A stretch of 64,000 nucleotides of DNA from Argyresthia goedartella (lineage: Eukaryota > Arthropoda > Insecta > Lepidoptera > Argyresthiidae), in contig OX463835.1 in NCBI GenBank assembly GCA_949825045.1, positions 17,439,201-17,503,200 on the forward strand. The letters run 5' to 3'. A model generated the notes under the pieces. The model did not search any database, was not told the DNA's origin, and was given only the letters and a program-made list of their open reading frames with translations. A program made the translations under genes and the position numbers. Numbering within the stretch: the first letter of the stretch is position 1; every line of letters begins with the position of its first letter. Positions 43,185-53,460 of the stretch are shown here, in pieces.

Positions 43185-43319
43185 TTCCCGTGGAATGATT
43201 TCTTGTAACAACATTACAACATGAGCTCTGTAATGTTCGAGTACGAGTTCTGTCAGTATATGTTTTCGGCAACGTAGCACAGATGCGCCACATAACACAC
43301 AACTATTTTCGTTTTCCAT
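43185..43319 (-). pseudogene. DDE transposase, exon 1 (zinc-binding N-terminus)
   Basis: 45 codons: MENENSCVLCGASVLRCRKH and EHYRAHVVMLLQEIIPRE, ending exactly at a gtaagt donor. The C-x2-C here and CHPCW at the start of exon 2 together make a plausible C-x2-C ... C-x2-C zinc site, as I recall for related insect transposase-like proteins. The longer frame that runs further upstream (to 43409) has no supporting feature. Confidence 0.7.
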
Positions 43320-43424
43320 TTTAACACCAATCGTTAGGCAAAATCCAAGTCCATAAAACGCGCATAAAGGATTAATAAAAATAAGCGAACAGAGAAAAAA
43401 ATACAGCACAGCACAGATCGGAAC

Positions 43425-43535
43425 GGCGAATGACGAACGACTGCGCGGGCGCCGCGCCGGGACAAGCGTTCCCGCCTCCCCGCGCCCGCCGCTGGGGGAG
43501 GGGAGCGGCCCCGCTGACGCCGCGCCGTGTGAAAG
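43425..43535. promoter_or_regulatory. GC-rich island upstream of the transposase
   Basis: About 110 bp of nearly pure GC with many CG dinucleotides (gcgggcgccgcgccgggac, ccccgcgcccgccgct) begins about 100 bp upstream of the transposase ATG. It may be the promoter or part of the element's terminal region. No TATA box is seen, so the call is tentative. Confidence 0.3.
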
Positions 43536-43920
43536 AGTGTGCCTCTAAACTCTTTATTGTTATGTGAATTGCGCCTATATATAATTTTGCCAGCTCGGCA
43601 CATCTATAATTGCGCCTTACGAGTGCTAGAAAACGTATCACAGTAAGTAATAATGAAGAAAAATCAATAATCAGAAAAAATATACGTTTTGCGTTGAAGC
43701 GCATAACTTTTTTCTCCCATGCATTTGGATCAAAATAAAAACTTTCCGTGAAATGTTAATATTAAAACTTAACAAAAAAAAACATTTCATTGATGGACGC
43801 GAACTTTGAGGTACCGGGTCAAAAACGCCCGATGACCTTTGTAGAAAATATATTATTTTTATTTTATATCTAAAGATTAATTGAAATATTTCAGAAAGGA
43901 TAGGATATTTTGCTTTATAT

Positions 43921-43965
43921 ATTGTTGTTAGGTTCTGTCGCCAATCGACAGAACCTAACAACAAT
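43921..43965. repeat. Perfect 20 bp hairpin
   Basis: attgttgttaggttctgtcg, loop ccaat, then the exact complement cgacagaacctaacaacaat. There are no mismatches in 20 bp. Nothing else around it suggests a terminator or RNA gene. Confidence 0.9.
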
Positions 43966-46928
43966 ACAACGTATGTTTCATAGGTGTATACGAAAATAGG
44001 TACAATAGGTATACCAATGAGGTTCGATGTCTTTTGACAATGGAAACTGTCAGTCAGCGGTCAGCCGCTCACCGTAGTAAGAACAGAGCATTCTAAATGT
44101 TACCCATTAATGCCCCCACCGAGGGGCACGGGCCTTTACCCGGATATGAGTAAGATTGAGCCGTACTCCAACACGATGGCTCAATGCGGGTTGATGGAGC
44201 CATGGCTTGTGGGCCAACTCGACTGTCAGAAGTTATGAGGGCCTCTAAAACAGGTTTACGATTACTACCGCCGAGGAGCTGCAGTAGCCGGGGCCTACAG
44301 CTGAACGTGTCATCCGAAACACGGAAGCGTCCGAGACAAATGCCACATAAAACGGACACCCATCCAGTGCCCGTCTCGGCCAGATGTTGCTACCCGCACG
44401 ATCGTTTCCGATGTGCGAATACCGCTGGGCCACGGTCGCTTCTAGATAAGAATAATAGCAATACAACAGCAGAAGAACAAAGCATTATACTATTTTATTT
44501 GTTATCCTGTTTGGTGCGAAGCTGCTGCCACCCTGAATGGAAAGAGGCACCAGGGTCGGTTTCTTAGTCAACGTTGTTCAGACTGTCACTTAGAAACAAC
44601 TGAAAGTTTCTGATACTGCCCTATATGTGCTAATGTATAGCCAGCTTCAAATCCTCATACAGAGACATTACAGAGATTACTTATTAGCATTTAAAAGGCA
44701 TTTCCGCTAATTTCCTTCATCACCTTGTTCTTGAAAGAATCTATTTAGTAAGTAGTATCTAAGTAGTTTTGTATAAAATAGGGTGTTAAATTTTGATGAA
44801 CGTTTGGTAAATTTGATAAACATTTACTAAATTTGGGATGTTTGTTTCTGCTATTTGCTGCATTGGGGTTTCAGTGCATCTGCCACTCAATATGGGAAAT
44901 ACTTCGACAGTTGCGGCACAAAGGTTCTCCAATCATTTGTATTGCGACATAGCAATCGTGACATTGAATATTTTGCATGCTATAGTAAGTTACCTTCAGA
45001 GAATTACTCCCACGGTTTATTAGAAATCAAGTAACGTAGGTACAGCCGAAAACATATCAAGCTTTGCTGTTTGTGCTAACATCGATTTTATTTTTTTGAG
45101 CACACTAAGTCCTACACTAAGGGCTTTTCAGATGTATAGATAAGACCTTAGTGGCAGACAGATTATAAATTGTGCACCACAATACGATTATTATATCTTT
45201 ATCGCTCGACACTTCTCTATCTATACTTTTAAAAATGAATATTACGTTAGTATCACGAGCCCCCAGTTTCCGAAAGAGTTGTCAAATGTAACAAGCGATT
45301 AATCGCTTATTAATTCAAAATAGCGGCTTGTGATTGGCCGAAATGCGTTTAACGAGAGTTTAACAAGTTGTCACATCTAATTTTCCTTTCAGAAACCGGG
45401 CGTTAGTCTCTCAAATAGCCTGATCCGTTTATATAATTCCTATTTGGCTTTATTTTCCTCCAGAGGAGGAGTACCTAGATATATAAAATACGATAAAACG
45501 CAAAGAAACAGGCAATTAATTGAAAAATATTTTGTAAGGAAAGTTAAGCCTCTTTCGCTAGATAGCGTTAGTGGCCATAGATATAGCTTCACCCAAACTC
45601 CTTCGTCGTTGATTAGTTTAAACTTATGTTTGACGTGCGATGTTTTTAGTATTTTCGTTATTGCAATTTGGGGCTTGGTATTTTCCTTATTACAATTTGA
45701 GTTTTTGGTATTTTCCTTATTGCAATTTGAGTTTTTGGTATTTTCCTTATTGCAATTTGAGTAATTTTTCTTCACAATATTTCATTATGCTCGTTTCAGA
45801 TATTCCCGTTGCCTCAATATCCCTTTGAAGTGCATTTTCAAAATAATAATTTTCATAACTTTTAAAAACTAGCTTCGCTACAAAAGTATTACATATATTT
45901 TTACAATTTCACTATATTGCGCATCAATATTTTTACCCTGTCTAATATCACTGGCAAATGTAACAGGATTTCTCGTTATTGGCCTGATGAAAATTAAAAA
46001 AAAAAACGATATAAAAATTTACAACGCCAAATTGATTATGACACATGGCTTCATTGTCAAAGACTCAAGGTCAAAACCCATGGATGAATGAAACTCTTTG
46101 CTTTACTTACTTACTCTGTGTCAAAACCCGACAAATATCATCTCATAAACCATAGCTTAAGAGTCTTACCTATAAAAAATAACAAATTTATGTTTGTAGA
46201 CCTGTTTAAGCAAAATCCTCTTTAAACCTTAATGAGCGTTTTTGTCTTTGTAATTTATACAAGTAAAACGAGTCAGTTTTAACTAAAACACTGTTGTAAG
46301 TTCGCTTATTCTTTGTGGGTCTGTGGATGGCGGCTGAAGGAAGAGAGTCCAAAGCCGTAAACTTAATTTAAAAAAAGGTCTCTGTGTACTTTGTGTTCCA
46401 ACAAACGAAAAAATCAACCAACATAAATTCTCAGATAAACGAAACTCCTTGCCTAAATTCCTACATTCACAACTGACTGACGTTTGCCTTTGGTATTTGG
46501 TGTACACCAAAGATAATATAATGTGTCCATGTGTGATTATGCCTAAAAAGGGTTTATCGTACAGTTATAGAAGGGTCTAAGCTACTTTAAGTTGTAGAAG
46601 ATTTATAGCGAAACTGAAATACAGATTTTATTTTATAGATCACAATTTTGTGAGAACGGGATGTAAGACTATTTTAACTCCATTTTATGAGTGTTTTAGA
46701 GAAATTGAATCTTTATAAATAACACTACTACTCATGTGTTGTGAGTAATGTCAAGGAGGTTATTTAGTATGTTAAAAACGAATTTCAGCGACTAAAACCG
46801 AGAAGTGACGAGCGGAACAAAAAATAATCGTACCGTACGTAGAATCCAAACCTAGTTAACTGTCACATAAGGTTTACCCGGCCAGGAAAAATACTCCCGA
46901 TCTTACAAAGCCAAATCTCATCAGATAT
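43966..46928. other. Unassigned DNA
   Basis: About 3 kb. At 44095-44200 a segment ('acgggcctttacccggatat', 'gagtaagattgagccgtact') is shared with 50215-50275 and is a SINE-like fragment. At 45640-45765 a 30 bp unit (ttgagtttttggtattttcc...) is repeated about four times. No gene recognised. Confidence 0.4.
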
Positions 46929-47145
46929 ATAATATAATAATAACATATGATAATATACCTTGGACACTATTTACACACATTGATCCAGCCCCAAACTAGG
47001 ATTCCCTGCATCTTGGGTACTATAGACAACGATACACAACCATGACTAGGGTACAAACATCCGTTCTCATCAAACAAATATTTGCCCCCACCGGGACTCG
47101 GACTCGGGACCCTTGGCTTCGTAGACTGCCGACTCGGCCATTCGG
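46929..47145 (-). mobile_element. SINE-A copy 9, with 12 bp target-site duplication
   Basis: Flanked on both sides by ctcatcagatat (46917-46928 and 47146-47157). Internally deleted: parts of 'cttatatagataaatatta' and of the region between the boxes are absent. The clear duplication shows target-primed insertion and defines the element ends. Confidence 0.9.
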
Positions 47146-47157
47146 CTCATCAGATAT

Positions 47158-47454
47158 TCAGATATTTCTTCGTTTCTTATATTTGTGTTTCCTTTCACTT
47201 CGATCACGTGTATCCTGCTGCACGCGGATTATTCCACAAAAAAGGACTCCAAGCTTACTTTAAACGCCCCGCAGAAGAATTTCTTAATTGTCACATCCAC
47301 CTATTTTGCTGGAGTTAAATGCGACCATTTCTCAAATTCTTTAAGACTTTTTATCATACCACTAAGAGCGTAGACTCCCCTTCATTGTTACAAGAATGGC
47401 TGGCGCGATTGGCTCAGCTAGAGATCTAGGCTACCTCAGCCAGCTAGGGATTTT
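47158..47454. other. Unassigned DNA
   Basis: Overlapping short frames at 47082-47373 start inside the SINE and show no domain. Confidence 0.3.
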
Positions 47455-47592
47455 TAGGGTTCCGTAACCGAGGGATGCCAAACGGGACCCTGTTACTAAG
47501 CTTCCACCTTCCGTTTGTAGTCTTTCAGAGGGCTGTATCTCCCGAATCGTAATAAGTAACATAGAGTTGACATTTTCACAGAATTTAAAGTG
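47455..47592 (-). repeat. RepA fragment
   Basis: 'tagggttccgtaaccgaggg', 'gccaaacgggaccctgttac', then 'ggctgtatctcccgaatcg' and 'gttgacattttcacagaatt', in the order of the reverse-strand RepA repeat. Confidence 0.6.
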
Positions 47593-47877
47593 TTAGTCGG
47601 TCTACTATTTTGCTGTCTTCGGGCGTTTTTCAAATTGGAATTGGAAAAAAACGTCAAATATTGTGACATTCGTGATGGATTGAAGTCTTGCAGCAGAGAA
47701 TTTAACGTTCCGTTTTCCCAAGCGGCATTTACGGGTTTATACTTTTTCTGCGTGCAACGGAAAAAATCAGCATTCCCAAATTTATTGGCAACAACTAATG
47801 ACGAACGATTAAAAAATGCAGAAAACTGTCGTCATGCGACTTGTGAGTCGAATGTGACATAAGTCGCATGCGATATC

Positions 47878-48100
47878 AGGTGGATCCAGACATGTTCTTT
47901 TGTCCGTAACGTTACCTCCGTATAGTAGCAGCGTCGCGATCCAAGAACACAAGTTTGGACGCCCGGATCGGCTGCGATCGAGACGCGCCGTACCACCGTA
48001 CCGTACCGAACGGGCGTCCAAACTAGCGTTCTTGGGTCGCGACGCCGCTGATAAGAAACGGAGGTACGTTACGGACAAAAGAACATGTCTGGACCCACCT
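47878..48100. mobile_element. Foldback element, family M8
   Basis: aggtggatccagacatgttc pairs with gaacatgtctggacccacct, and the pairing extends through 'ttttgtccgtaacgtt', 'acctccgt', 'gcgtcgcgatccaagaac' and 'agtttggacgcccg' to near the centre. Arms of about 100 bp. Frames on both strands in this region are mirror images of each other, not genes. Confidence 0.9.
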
Positions 48101-48111
48101 CAATAGGGCAA

Positions 48112-48161
48112 GCGAGTTATTCAAAAATAGAGCTCATGGAGCTCTATTTTTGAATCACTCG
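48112..48161. repeat. 50 bp hairpin next to M8
   Basis: gcgagttattcaaaaatag and agctc, then the complement gagctctatttttgaatcac tcgc. It lies 11 bp from the M8 foldback. Its origin is unknown. Confidence 0.85.
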
Positions 48162-48241
48162 CTACGTGGCGAGCGCTCGCCAAGCGCAACGATTGGTTCA
48201 TATCACTCGACTTAGCTAAGCTCCACCAATCCCGACCAATA

Positions 48242-48479
48242 GACGACCCGAATGGCCGAGTTGGCAGTGACTCTGCCTACGAAACCAGGGGTCCCGGGTT
48301 CGAGTCCCGGTGGGGGCAAATATTTGTTTGATGAGAACGAATGTTTGTACCCTAGTCATGGTTGTTTATCTATCTAAGTATAATATTTATCTTTATAAGT
48401 ATGTGTATCATTGTCTAGTACCCAAGATACAGGGAATCCTAGTTTGGGGCTAGATCAATGTGTGTAAAATGATGTCCAA
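48242..48479 (+). mobile_element. SINE-A copy 10
   Basis: gacgacccgaatggccgagt, with an intact B box and full body. The tail differs (gtgtgtaaaatgatgtccaa) and leads into an A-run. 'ccaat' occurs on both flanks but is too short to call a target duplication. Confidence 0.85.
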
Positions 48480-49051
48480 TTTAAAAAAAAAACGTGTCGC
48501 TTCGAGAGCACTCGCTTCCGAGGCGAGTGGTTCAAAAATCTGTAAATTAAACAGCGTAATATTTGATCACCTGTATATGTTTCATAAAGAAAAACCCTGC
48601 AATTATGTATCGAACCATCAAGGCATATCCATCCATAGCTACCTAGAGGATTATCAACGCACACAGAGAAAAAAAACGAATTGACACACGCCTATAAATA
48701 TCGCAGGGCGTACGCACTTTTATTTTACGTTTTTTAGGGTTCTGTGCTACAAATAGATATTAAAACCTGTGGTTATATTCTAAAAATAGAGTGTTGACAG
48801 CCTGACAAAGTAAGTTATGGCTTACGACTTTAAATGCGCACTGCCCTGTCGTTTGTGGTAATAAAAGTATGCCAGTGTTATTTTACATTGAAACAAGCAT
48901 GTTTTTTTTTGTCTTTGTTTTAGTACATGTCTGTCTTTGTATCTACACATTACATTTTCTGTGATAAGAAGTCTTCTTAAAATTTCATGTTAGATAAAAT
49001 GGGAGAGAATGTAAAATGATATTTTAATATAGTCAAAAATATAAAATCTAT
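48480..49051. other. Unassigned DNA
   Basis: No gene or repeat named. Confidence 0.3.
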
Positions 49052-49425
49052 CTGTCACAGTAAGATTGTCATAACCTTTTTTTTCACGTTAGTTGGTCAA
49101 CTATCGACAGATAGTAAACTGTAGCGTACTGCTTACTATATGACGCGTTAGTTGATCAACTAACGGTTAAAACTGTTAAATAGTAAACTGGTTTAAACTT
49201 GAATTGCAAACGAAATACCAGGGCAAACACTGCGGTAGCTTAGGTGAAGACTAGAGGGGAGAGCGCAGCGAAGCCCCCGAATAGTCTTCGAGTTAGGTTG
49301 ACATGTAATATCAAAAGAAACGTTAATTCTAAACCCTGTCGGTCTGGTTTACTATCTGTCGATAGGTGATCAACTACCGCGTTAGTTTATCAACTAACGG
49401 TTTTGACTATCTTCCGGTGACATAT
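49052..49425. mobile_element. Foldback MITE, family M9, containing an M11 fragment
   Basis: The left end 'ctgtcacagtaagattgtca', followed by 'tagttggtcaactatcgaca', pairs with the right end 'ctgtcgataggtgatcaact' and 'gactatcttccggtgacata'. The inner left arm has 'actatatgacgcgttagttg'. An M11-type fragment (ctgcggtagcttaggtgaag to cgagttaggttgacatgtaa, about 49212-49320) is nested in the middle. Confidence 0.8.
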
Positions 49426-50195
49426 CCACTTTGGCAAATTTAAGGCCCACGCTTCTAAGGCCCACGCTTCTAAGGCCCACTACTTCAAACGAGAGTCAAC
49501 ATAAATAGTTATCTTGTCGAAAGTTATTTAAAATCATGCAACAATGGGCCATATTGCGACCCCGAGAAAACTTTTTCACATGATATTAATTATTATTAAG
49601 CCTTGAACTGACCTCAGAATATTGCATCATAGCTTTCACACGTTATCTATTTACTAATAATTTAAAAAAACAACAACACAATAAAGGTGGTGTTGGAGTC
49701 ATGTTTTTGCTCCTTTGGGAACAAACCCTTAGAATAATTAATATAATTGCATTGCATTATACTAACAATTATGCTTCGGACTTTCAATGTACGTGTTGTT
49801 TTATTCATGTGGAAGTAAATTTATGTTTTCTAATATGGAACTTACCTAACTAAGATGCGTCGTACGACACGCCAATGTCAACTTGGCGCCTCGTTTTGAT
49901 GACGTCATAGCGTCCGTCAAGGCCCTACTGACACGTCGATGGCGAGTGCGAGCGAGAGAGGGTGGGGAAATTGCATTCCTCGTGGGTGCCTATTTATCTT
50001 TGGCGTGTAGAAAGTCCCAAAGGGACCATAAATGTGCCAACGGTCCGTCAGACAGAACTCGAGATAGCTCTATTATTGGTTTACAAGTCTATTTGTATGA
50101 AGTTGTCAAAGTTATTCCGAGAAAATTTATGACTTGCGTTCGAAATAGTCGCACTAAGATGTTTATCGCAAAAAAAATAAAAAATAATAATGATA
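49426..50195. other. Unassigned DNA with a 15 bp triplet repeat
   Basis: aaggcccacgcttct is repeated almost three times at 49440-49483. The 125-codon frame at 49883-50260 runs into a SINE-like fragment, has no recognised domain, and is not called. Confidence 0.35.
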
Positions 50196-50199
50196 ATAA

Positions 50200-50332
50200 T
50201 AAATGTAGCCCATTAATTTCCCTACCGATGGAGAACAGGCCTTTACCCGGATACAAGTAAGATTAAGCCATACTCCACCACGCTGGCTCAGTGCGGTACC
50301 CAAGCGTGAAACCCATTAGACCACGGAGCTCC
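50200..50332 (-). mobile_element. SINE-like fragment with a SINE-B-type head
   Basis: On the minus strand it begins ggagctccgtggtctaatgg and 'gtttcacgcttgggtacc', as in SINE-B, but then continues with 'ggtggagtatggcttaatct' and 'atccgggtaaaggcctgttc', which is shared with 44095-44200 and not with SINE-B. It may be a further SINE family using the same tRNA head. Confidence 0.5.
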
Positions 50333-50692
50333 AAAAATAAATTAAGGCATTTTAGTGACTTATTTTATCGCCGTAATAACAAAATGATCCTTAGCCATAT
50401 TATTATAAAGAGCTTACGTATGAAGCAAGCGTTTTCTATGGAGACATTGATGTAAGCTCAATTTTCAGTACAAACATTTTTGCATTTTTTTAGGAATGAC
50501 AAATGATAATTTTATAAAACTTTATGTGTAATGAATGAGACAACATTTAGTTAAAAACTAATTTGATTTATTATTTGAAGAGTGTCAACTGTAAAAAAAT
50601 AATGCAATTGTCATCATGAAAATGGATGACATTTAACACGAACTGATTTTGAAGATTAAATGTTAGTTATCAAACTGAAAAACCAATAAATA
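50333..50692. other. Unassigned AT-rich DNA
   Basis: No gene or repeat named. Confidence 0.3.
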
Positions 50693-50940
50693 AAACGGCC
50701 AAGTGCGCGTCTAACTCGCGCACAAAGGGTTCCGTACCACCGCACAATGGTAGGGATGGTGTGAAGTGAATATTTTGAATTTTAAATAGCAAATTTTGTT
50801 TACAAAGTTATTATCCGTCTAACTATCACGGTTCATAAGATACAGCCTGGTGACAGACGGACACACAGACAGACAGACGGACACTGGAGTCTTAATAATA
50901 GTACCCCGATTTTACTCTTTGGGTACGGAACCCTAAAAAC
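50693..50940 (+). repeat. RepA, near full-length
   Basis: 'aacggccaagtgcgcgtcta', 'gcgcacaaagggttccgtac', then 'acggttcataagatacagcc', (gacaga)n and the end 'gggtacggaaccctaaaaac'. Collinear with 26891-27285 but shorter in the middle. Confidence 0.8.
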
Positions 50941-51411
50941 GAAAATAGCTATTGAATTACACGAATTATGAACTCCTGAATCTGTAAGAAAATATTTACA
51001 GAAAGATAAGAACTAGAAAAACCACGAAAACCGAAACATTTCCGAAAATACAGAACAATAAATATAAAAAACCAAAACAGTAATATATAGAAGGGACGGA
51101 ACCCGTAGTTACATACAAATTTACATTTTTTTCCTGCTCATTTGGTTTACAATTACGCCATATTTCGTACCAGTACTCCTGTGTAGACACTGCATTACAT
51201 TACAGTACGGTAACATTATCTCTGCACCTCTCTGGATATGCAATAACCTCAGAGCGCCATAATGACGTCACGAATCCAAGTGCACATATATCGTAGCCGT
51301 CTTGTGAAATACTCCAGCATTCTTAGGCAAGCAATTGTCTATCTTTATTGCTTTAATTAGTTATTTTATTCTTTTTTCGTGGCAATGGCGTACAGGGAAT
51401 TTTGAAAGTCA
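50941..51411. other. Unassigned DNA
   Basis: The minus-strand frame at 50996-51190 has no recognised domain. Confidence 0.3.
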
Positions 51412-51535
51412 TTTCTAGATGGCGTGGCAGAGGCATGATGGTGACAATAATGACGATGATGGGGCTACCCCTTCGCCGCAGCCTATGGATATACGAAGGT
51501 TTCCTCACGATGTTTTCCATCACTGTTAGAATAGT
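51412..51535 (-). mobile_element. SINE-B fragment
   Basis: On the minus strand: 'gtgatggaaaacatcgtgag', 'gaaaccttcgtatatccata', 'ctgcggcgaaggggtagccc', then 'atgcctctgccacgccatct'. These are the middle and 3' parts of SINE-B. Confidence 0.65.
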
Positions 51536-51758
51536 ATTATAAATTTATTTGTTAAAAATTTGTCAATTTTTTCGACCCAGGAAGCGCAGGAGTGAGAAAT
51601 TGCAGTACCAAAAAAAATTTTTTTTTGTTGGAGGGGCTATGGAATTGCCCATGCCCAGGAGTCAGACTGCTATGTCGGGGTCCGCACATATTGAGCGGGC
51701 ATCAGCTCGTGTGGTATACGGACTAAAAACTACCCCTTTTTTACAGTTATCTATATAT

Positions 51759-51825
51759 GATTTTACTGTGAGCCATGACCTCGGCATATTCAGCATATAC
51801 CGAGGCCATGGCTCACTGTAAAATC
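51759..51825. repeat. 26 bp-arm hairpin
   Basis: gattttactgtgagccatga...ctcgg pairs with ccgag...gccatggctcactgtaaaatc with two mismatches and a loop of about 15 bases. Lies inside the LINE-like segment that ends at 52080. Confidence 0.8.
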
Positions 51826-51929
51826 ATCAACAGGTTTTCTACCTGCAATTACCATATACATGATATATATGGGAGGAGTTTGCCTGCTTACCCGATTCTA
51901 CGAGCGGACATCAGCTCATAGTCAGAGGG

Positions 51930-52080
51930 CATGATAGCGGCATGTTAAGGGGGCAGATTGCCCCCACTACTAAGAGGTTGAGGTACCAAGGCAACAATTG
52001 GTGGGAGGTAGCCCAGGGGGATGAAGAGTGGAGGAGGGGAAGGGAGGCCTTTGCCCAGCAGTGGGATGATGTAGGCTAAT
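51930..52080 (+). pseudogene. Non-LTR retrotransposon reverse transcriptase, C-terminal remnant
   Basis: The plus strand reads GMLRGQIAPTTKRLRYQGNN, WWEVAQGDEEWRRGREAFAQ, QWDDVG and a stop. From memory, 'W...a.d...Wr..geaf.QQW' is the closing motif of many lepidopteran LINE polymerases. It is followed by (aat)n-rich sequence that may be the element's 3' end. No upstream reverse transcriptase is recognisable, so the copy is 5' truncated or decayed. Confidence 0.6.
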
Positions 52081-52261
52081 AATAATATTTCTTTAATAAA
52101 TAAATATATATATTTATTTTAAAAAAAACTTCAAAATGCAGGTAGGAGTCTTAATTAGTACAGAACAGTTGTGTAAGATAAAACAGAAACATCCGAACCT
52201 GAGCTGGTTAACTTGTATTTCATATCTATAAGAATACGTGAGAAAATTACTTACCTCAACG

Positions 52262-52352
52262 CATGACCATGTACCAAAGTACATGATCACCACCGCATTC
52301 ATACCAGCATCTCCTGCGTGAGAAGCTAGCGAGATACCACTATACCACGGAC
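52262..52352 (-). mobile_element. SINE-B-like head fragment
   Basis: On the minus strand 'agtccgtggtatagtggtat', 'cttctcacgcaggagatgct', 'ggtatgaatgcgg' look like a tRNA-derived SINE head with a degenerate B box. Confidence 0.4.
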
Positions 52353-52479
52353 TTAATTTTGCTCAAAGTTTCCAGCGGACAAATCGTCCCCTGCAATCTT
52401 CATCGCAAGTCTTGAAATTTTGTCACACGATCAAGTGACAAGATTATATTGAGACTGTGAGAAAGGTAATTTACGTAAT

Positions 52480-52799
52480 GGGCACAAATTACAGCTGAGT
52501 ATACTCTTGTAAGTTGATAACATCAAAATATGAGTCGAGAGATTCCGTGGTCTAGTTACACACTCGCCTGCCACGCAGAATACCCGGGTGCATGAAACCA
52601 AATCCTTGTATGGCTCACGCTCGTAGTTGCTAAACAGTATACTTTGGCCTTCACTCATGCGCTGATCGATTGAACAAAATCTGTAAATGTTATAAATGGC
52701 TTATGTTTGAACGATCACCAAAAACGCACCTATTTTACTACCAATAAATTCGAAACGACCGCCAAAATTAGTAAACGACCAAAAAATTGTGTTTGGCTA
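52480..52799 (-). repeat. Composite repeat H, copy 1
   Basis: About 310 bp that matches 57395-57703 in the opposite orientation: 'gagtcgagagattccgtggt', 'cacactcgcctgccacgcag', 'gtgcatgaaaccaaatcctt', 'cgctcgtagttgctaaacag', 'cactcatgcgctgatcgatt', 'gaacgatcaccaaaaacgca', 'ccaataaattcgaaacgacc'. The first part has a tRNA-like look (ccgtggtctagttacacac). Confidence 0.8.
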
Positions 52800-52800
52800 A

Positions 52801-53051
52801 ATAATAATAATACCTTAAACACTATTACACACATTAATCTAACCCCAAACTAGGATTCCCTGTATCTTGCGTAATAGACAACGATACACATACTTATATA
52901 GATAAATATTATACTTAGATAGATAAACAACCATGACTAGGGTACTAACATTCGTTCTCATCAAACAAGTATTTGCCCTCACCGGGACTCGAACCCGGGA
53001 CCCTTTGGCTTCGTAGGCAGGGTCACTGCCGACTCGGCCTTTCGGGTCGCC
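52801..53051 (-). mobile_element. SINE-A copy 11
   Basis: Full-length minus-strand copy with somewhat more substitutions (ccttaaacactatt, attaatctaacccc). The B box is intact. Borders the composite repeat H. Confidence 0.85.
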
Positions 53052-53204
53052 AATACAATACAATACAATCTGTGATTCATTTATAACTAAGATCATCTAA
53101 ACAGTGATAAAAATAATTATCAAAATAGTAAAATTCCGATATTTTTCTCCGATAGCCAAGTTCATACATATACGTACATATACATATTTTGCATTGGCTT
53201 GTGT

Positions 53205-53460
53205 TTAAACGATTACCAAAAAATTCGAAAATTTACTACCAATAAATTCGAAATGACTGCCAAAATGGATGGATGTCCACCAAATTGTGTTTGGATAAAT
53301 GATCACCAAACTTCTTTTTATGTTTTATGTACTTAAGTTTATGTTTTAAGTATCTTTTGTTGTTCTTGCATGTTCAATCTAACACTTCGCTTCCCTCACC
53401 CCCTTTACCCTTCGCCTAAGCTACCGCAGTACTTTGCCCTAATATTTTCTGCAACTTTTG
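53205..53460 (-). repeat. M11/H composite fragment
   Basis: 'actaccaataaattcgaaat', 'caccaaattgtgtttggata', 'tgatcaccaaact', 'tttatgttttaagtat', then 'accctttacccttcgcctaa', 'gctaccgcagtactttgccc'. Joins the H block to an M11 half, as at 7450-7605. Confidence 0.7.

Noticed and set aside
45440..45775. 111-codon minus-strand frame with NCNKENTK repeats
   Set aside because: The repeats come from a 30 bp minisatellite (45640-45765). The rest of the frame shows no domain.
47900..48106. 68-codon plus-strand and 89-codon minus-strand frames
   Set aside because: Both are within the arms of the M8 foldback and mirror each other.
49883..50260. 125-codon plus-strand frame
   Set aside because: It has no recognisable domain, ends inside a SINE-like fragment, and is followed by simple AAT sequence.
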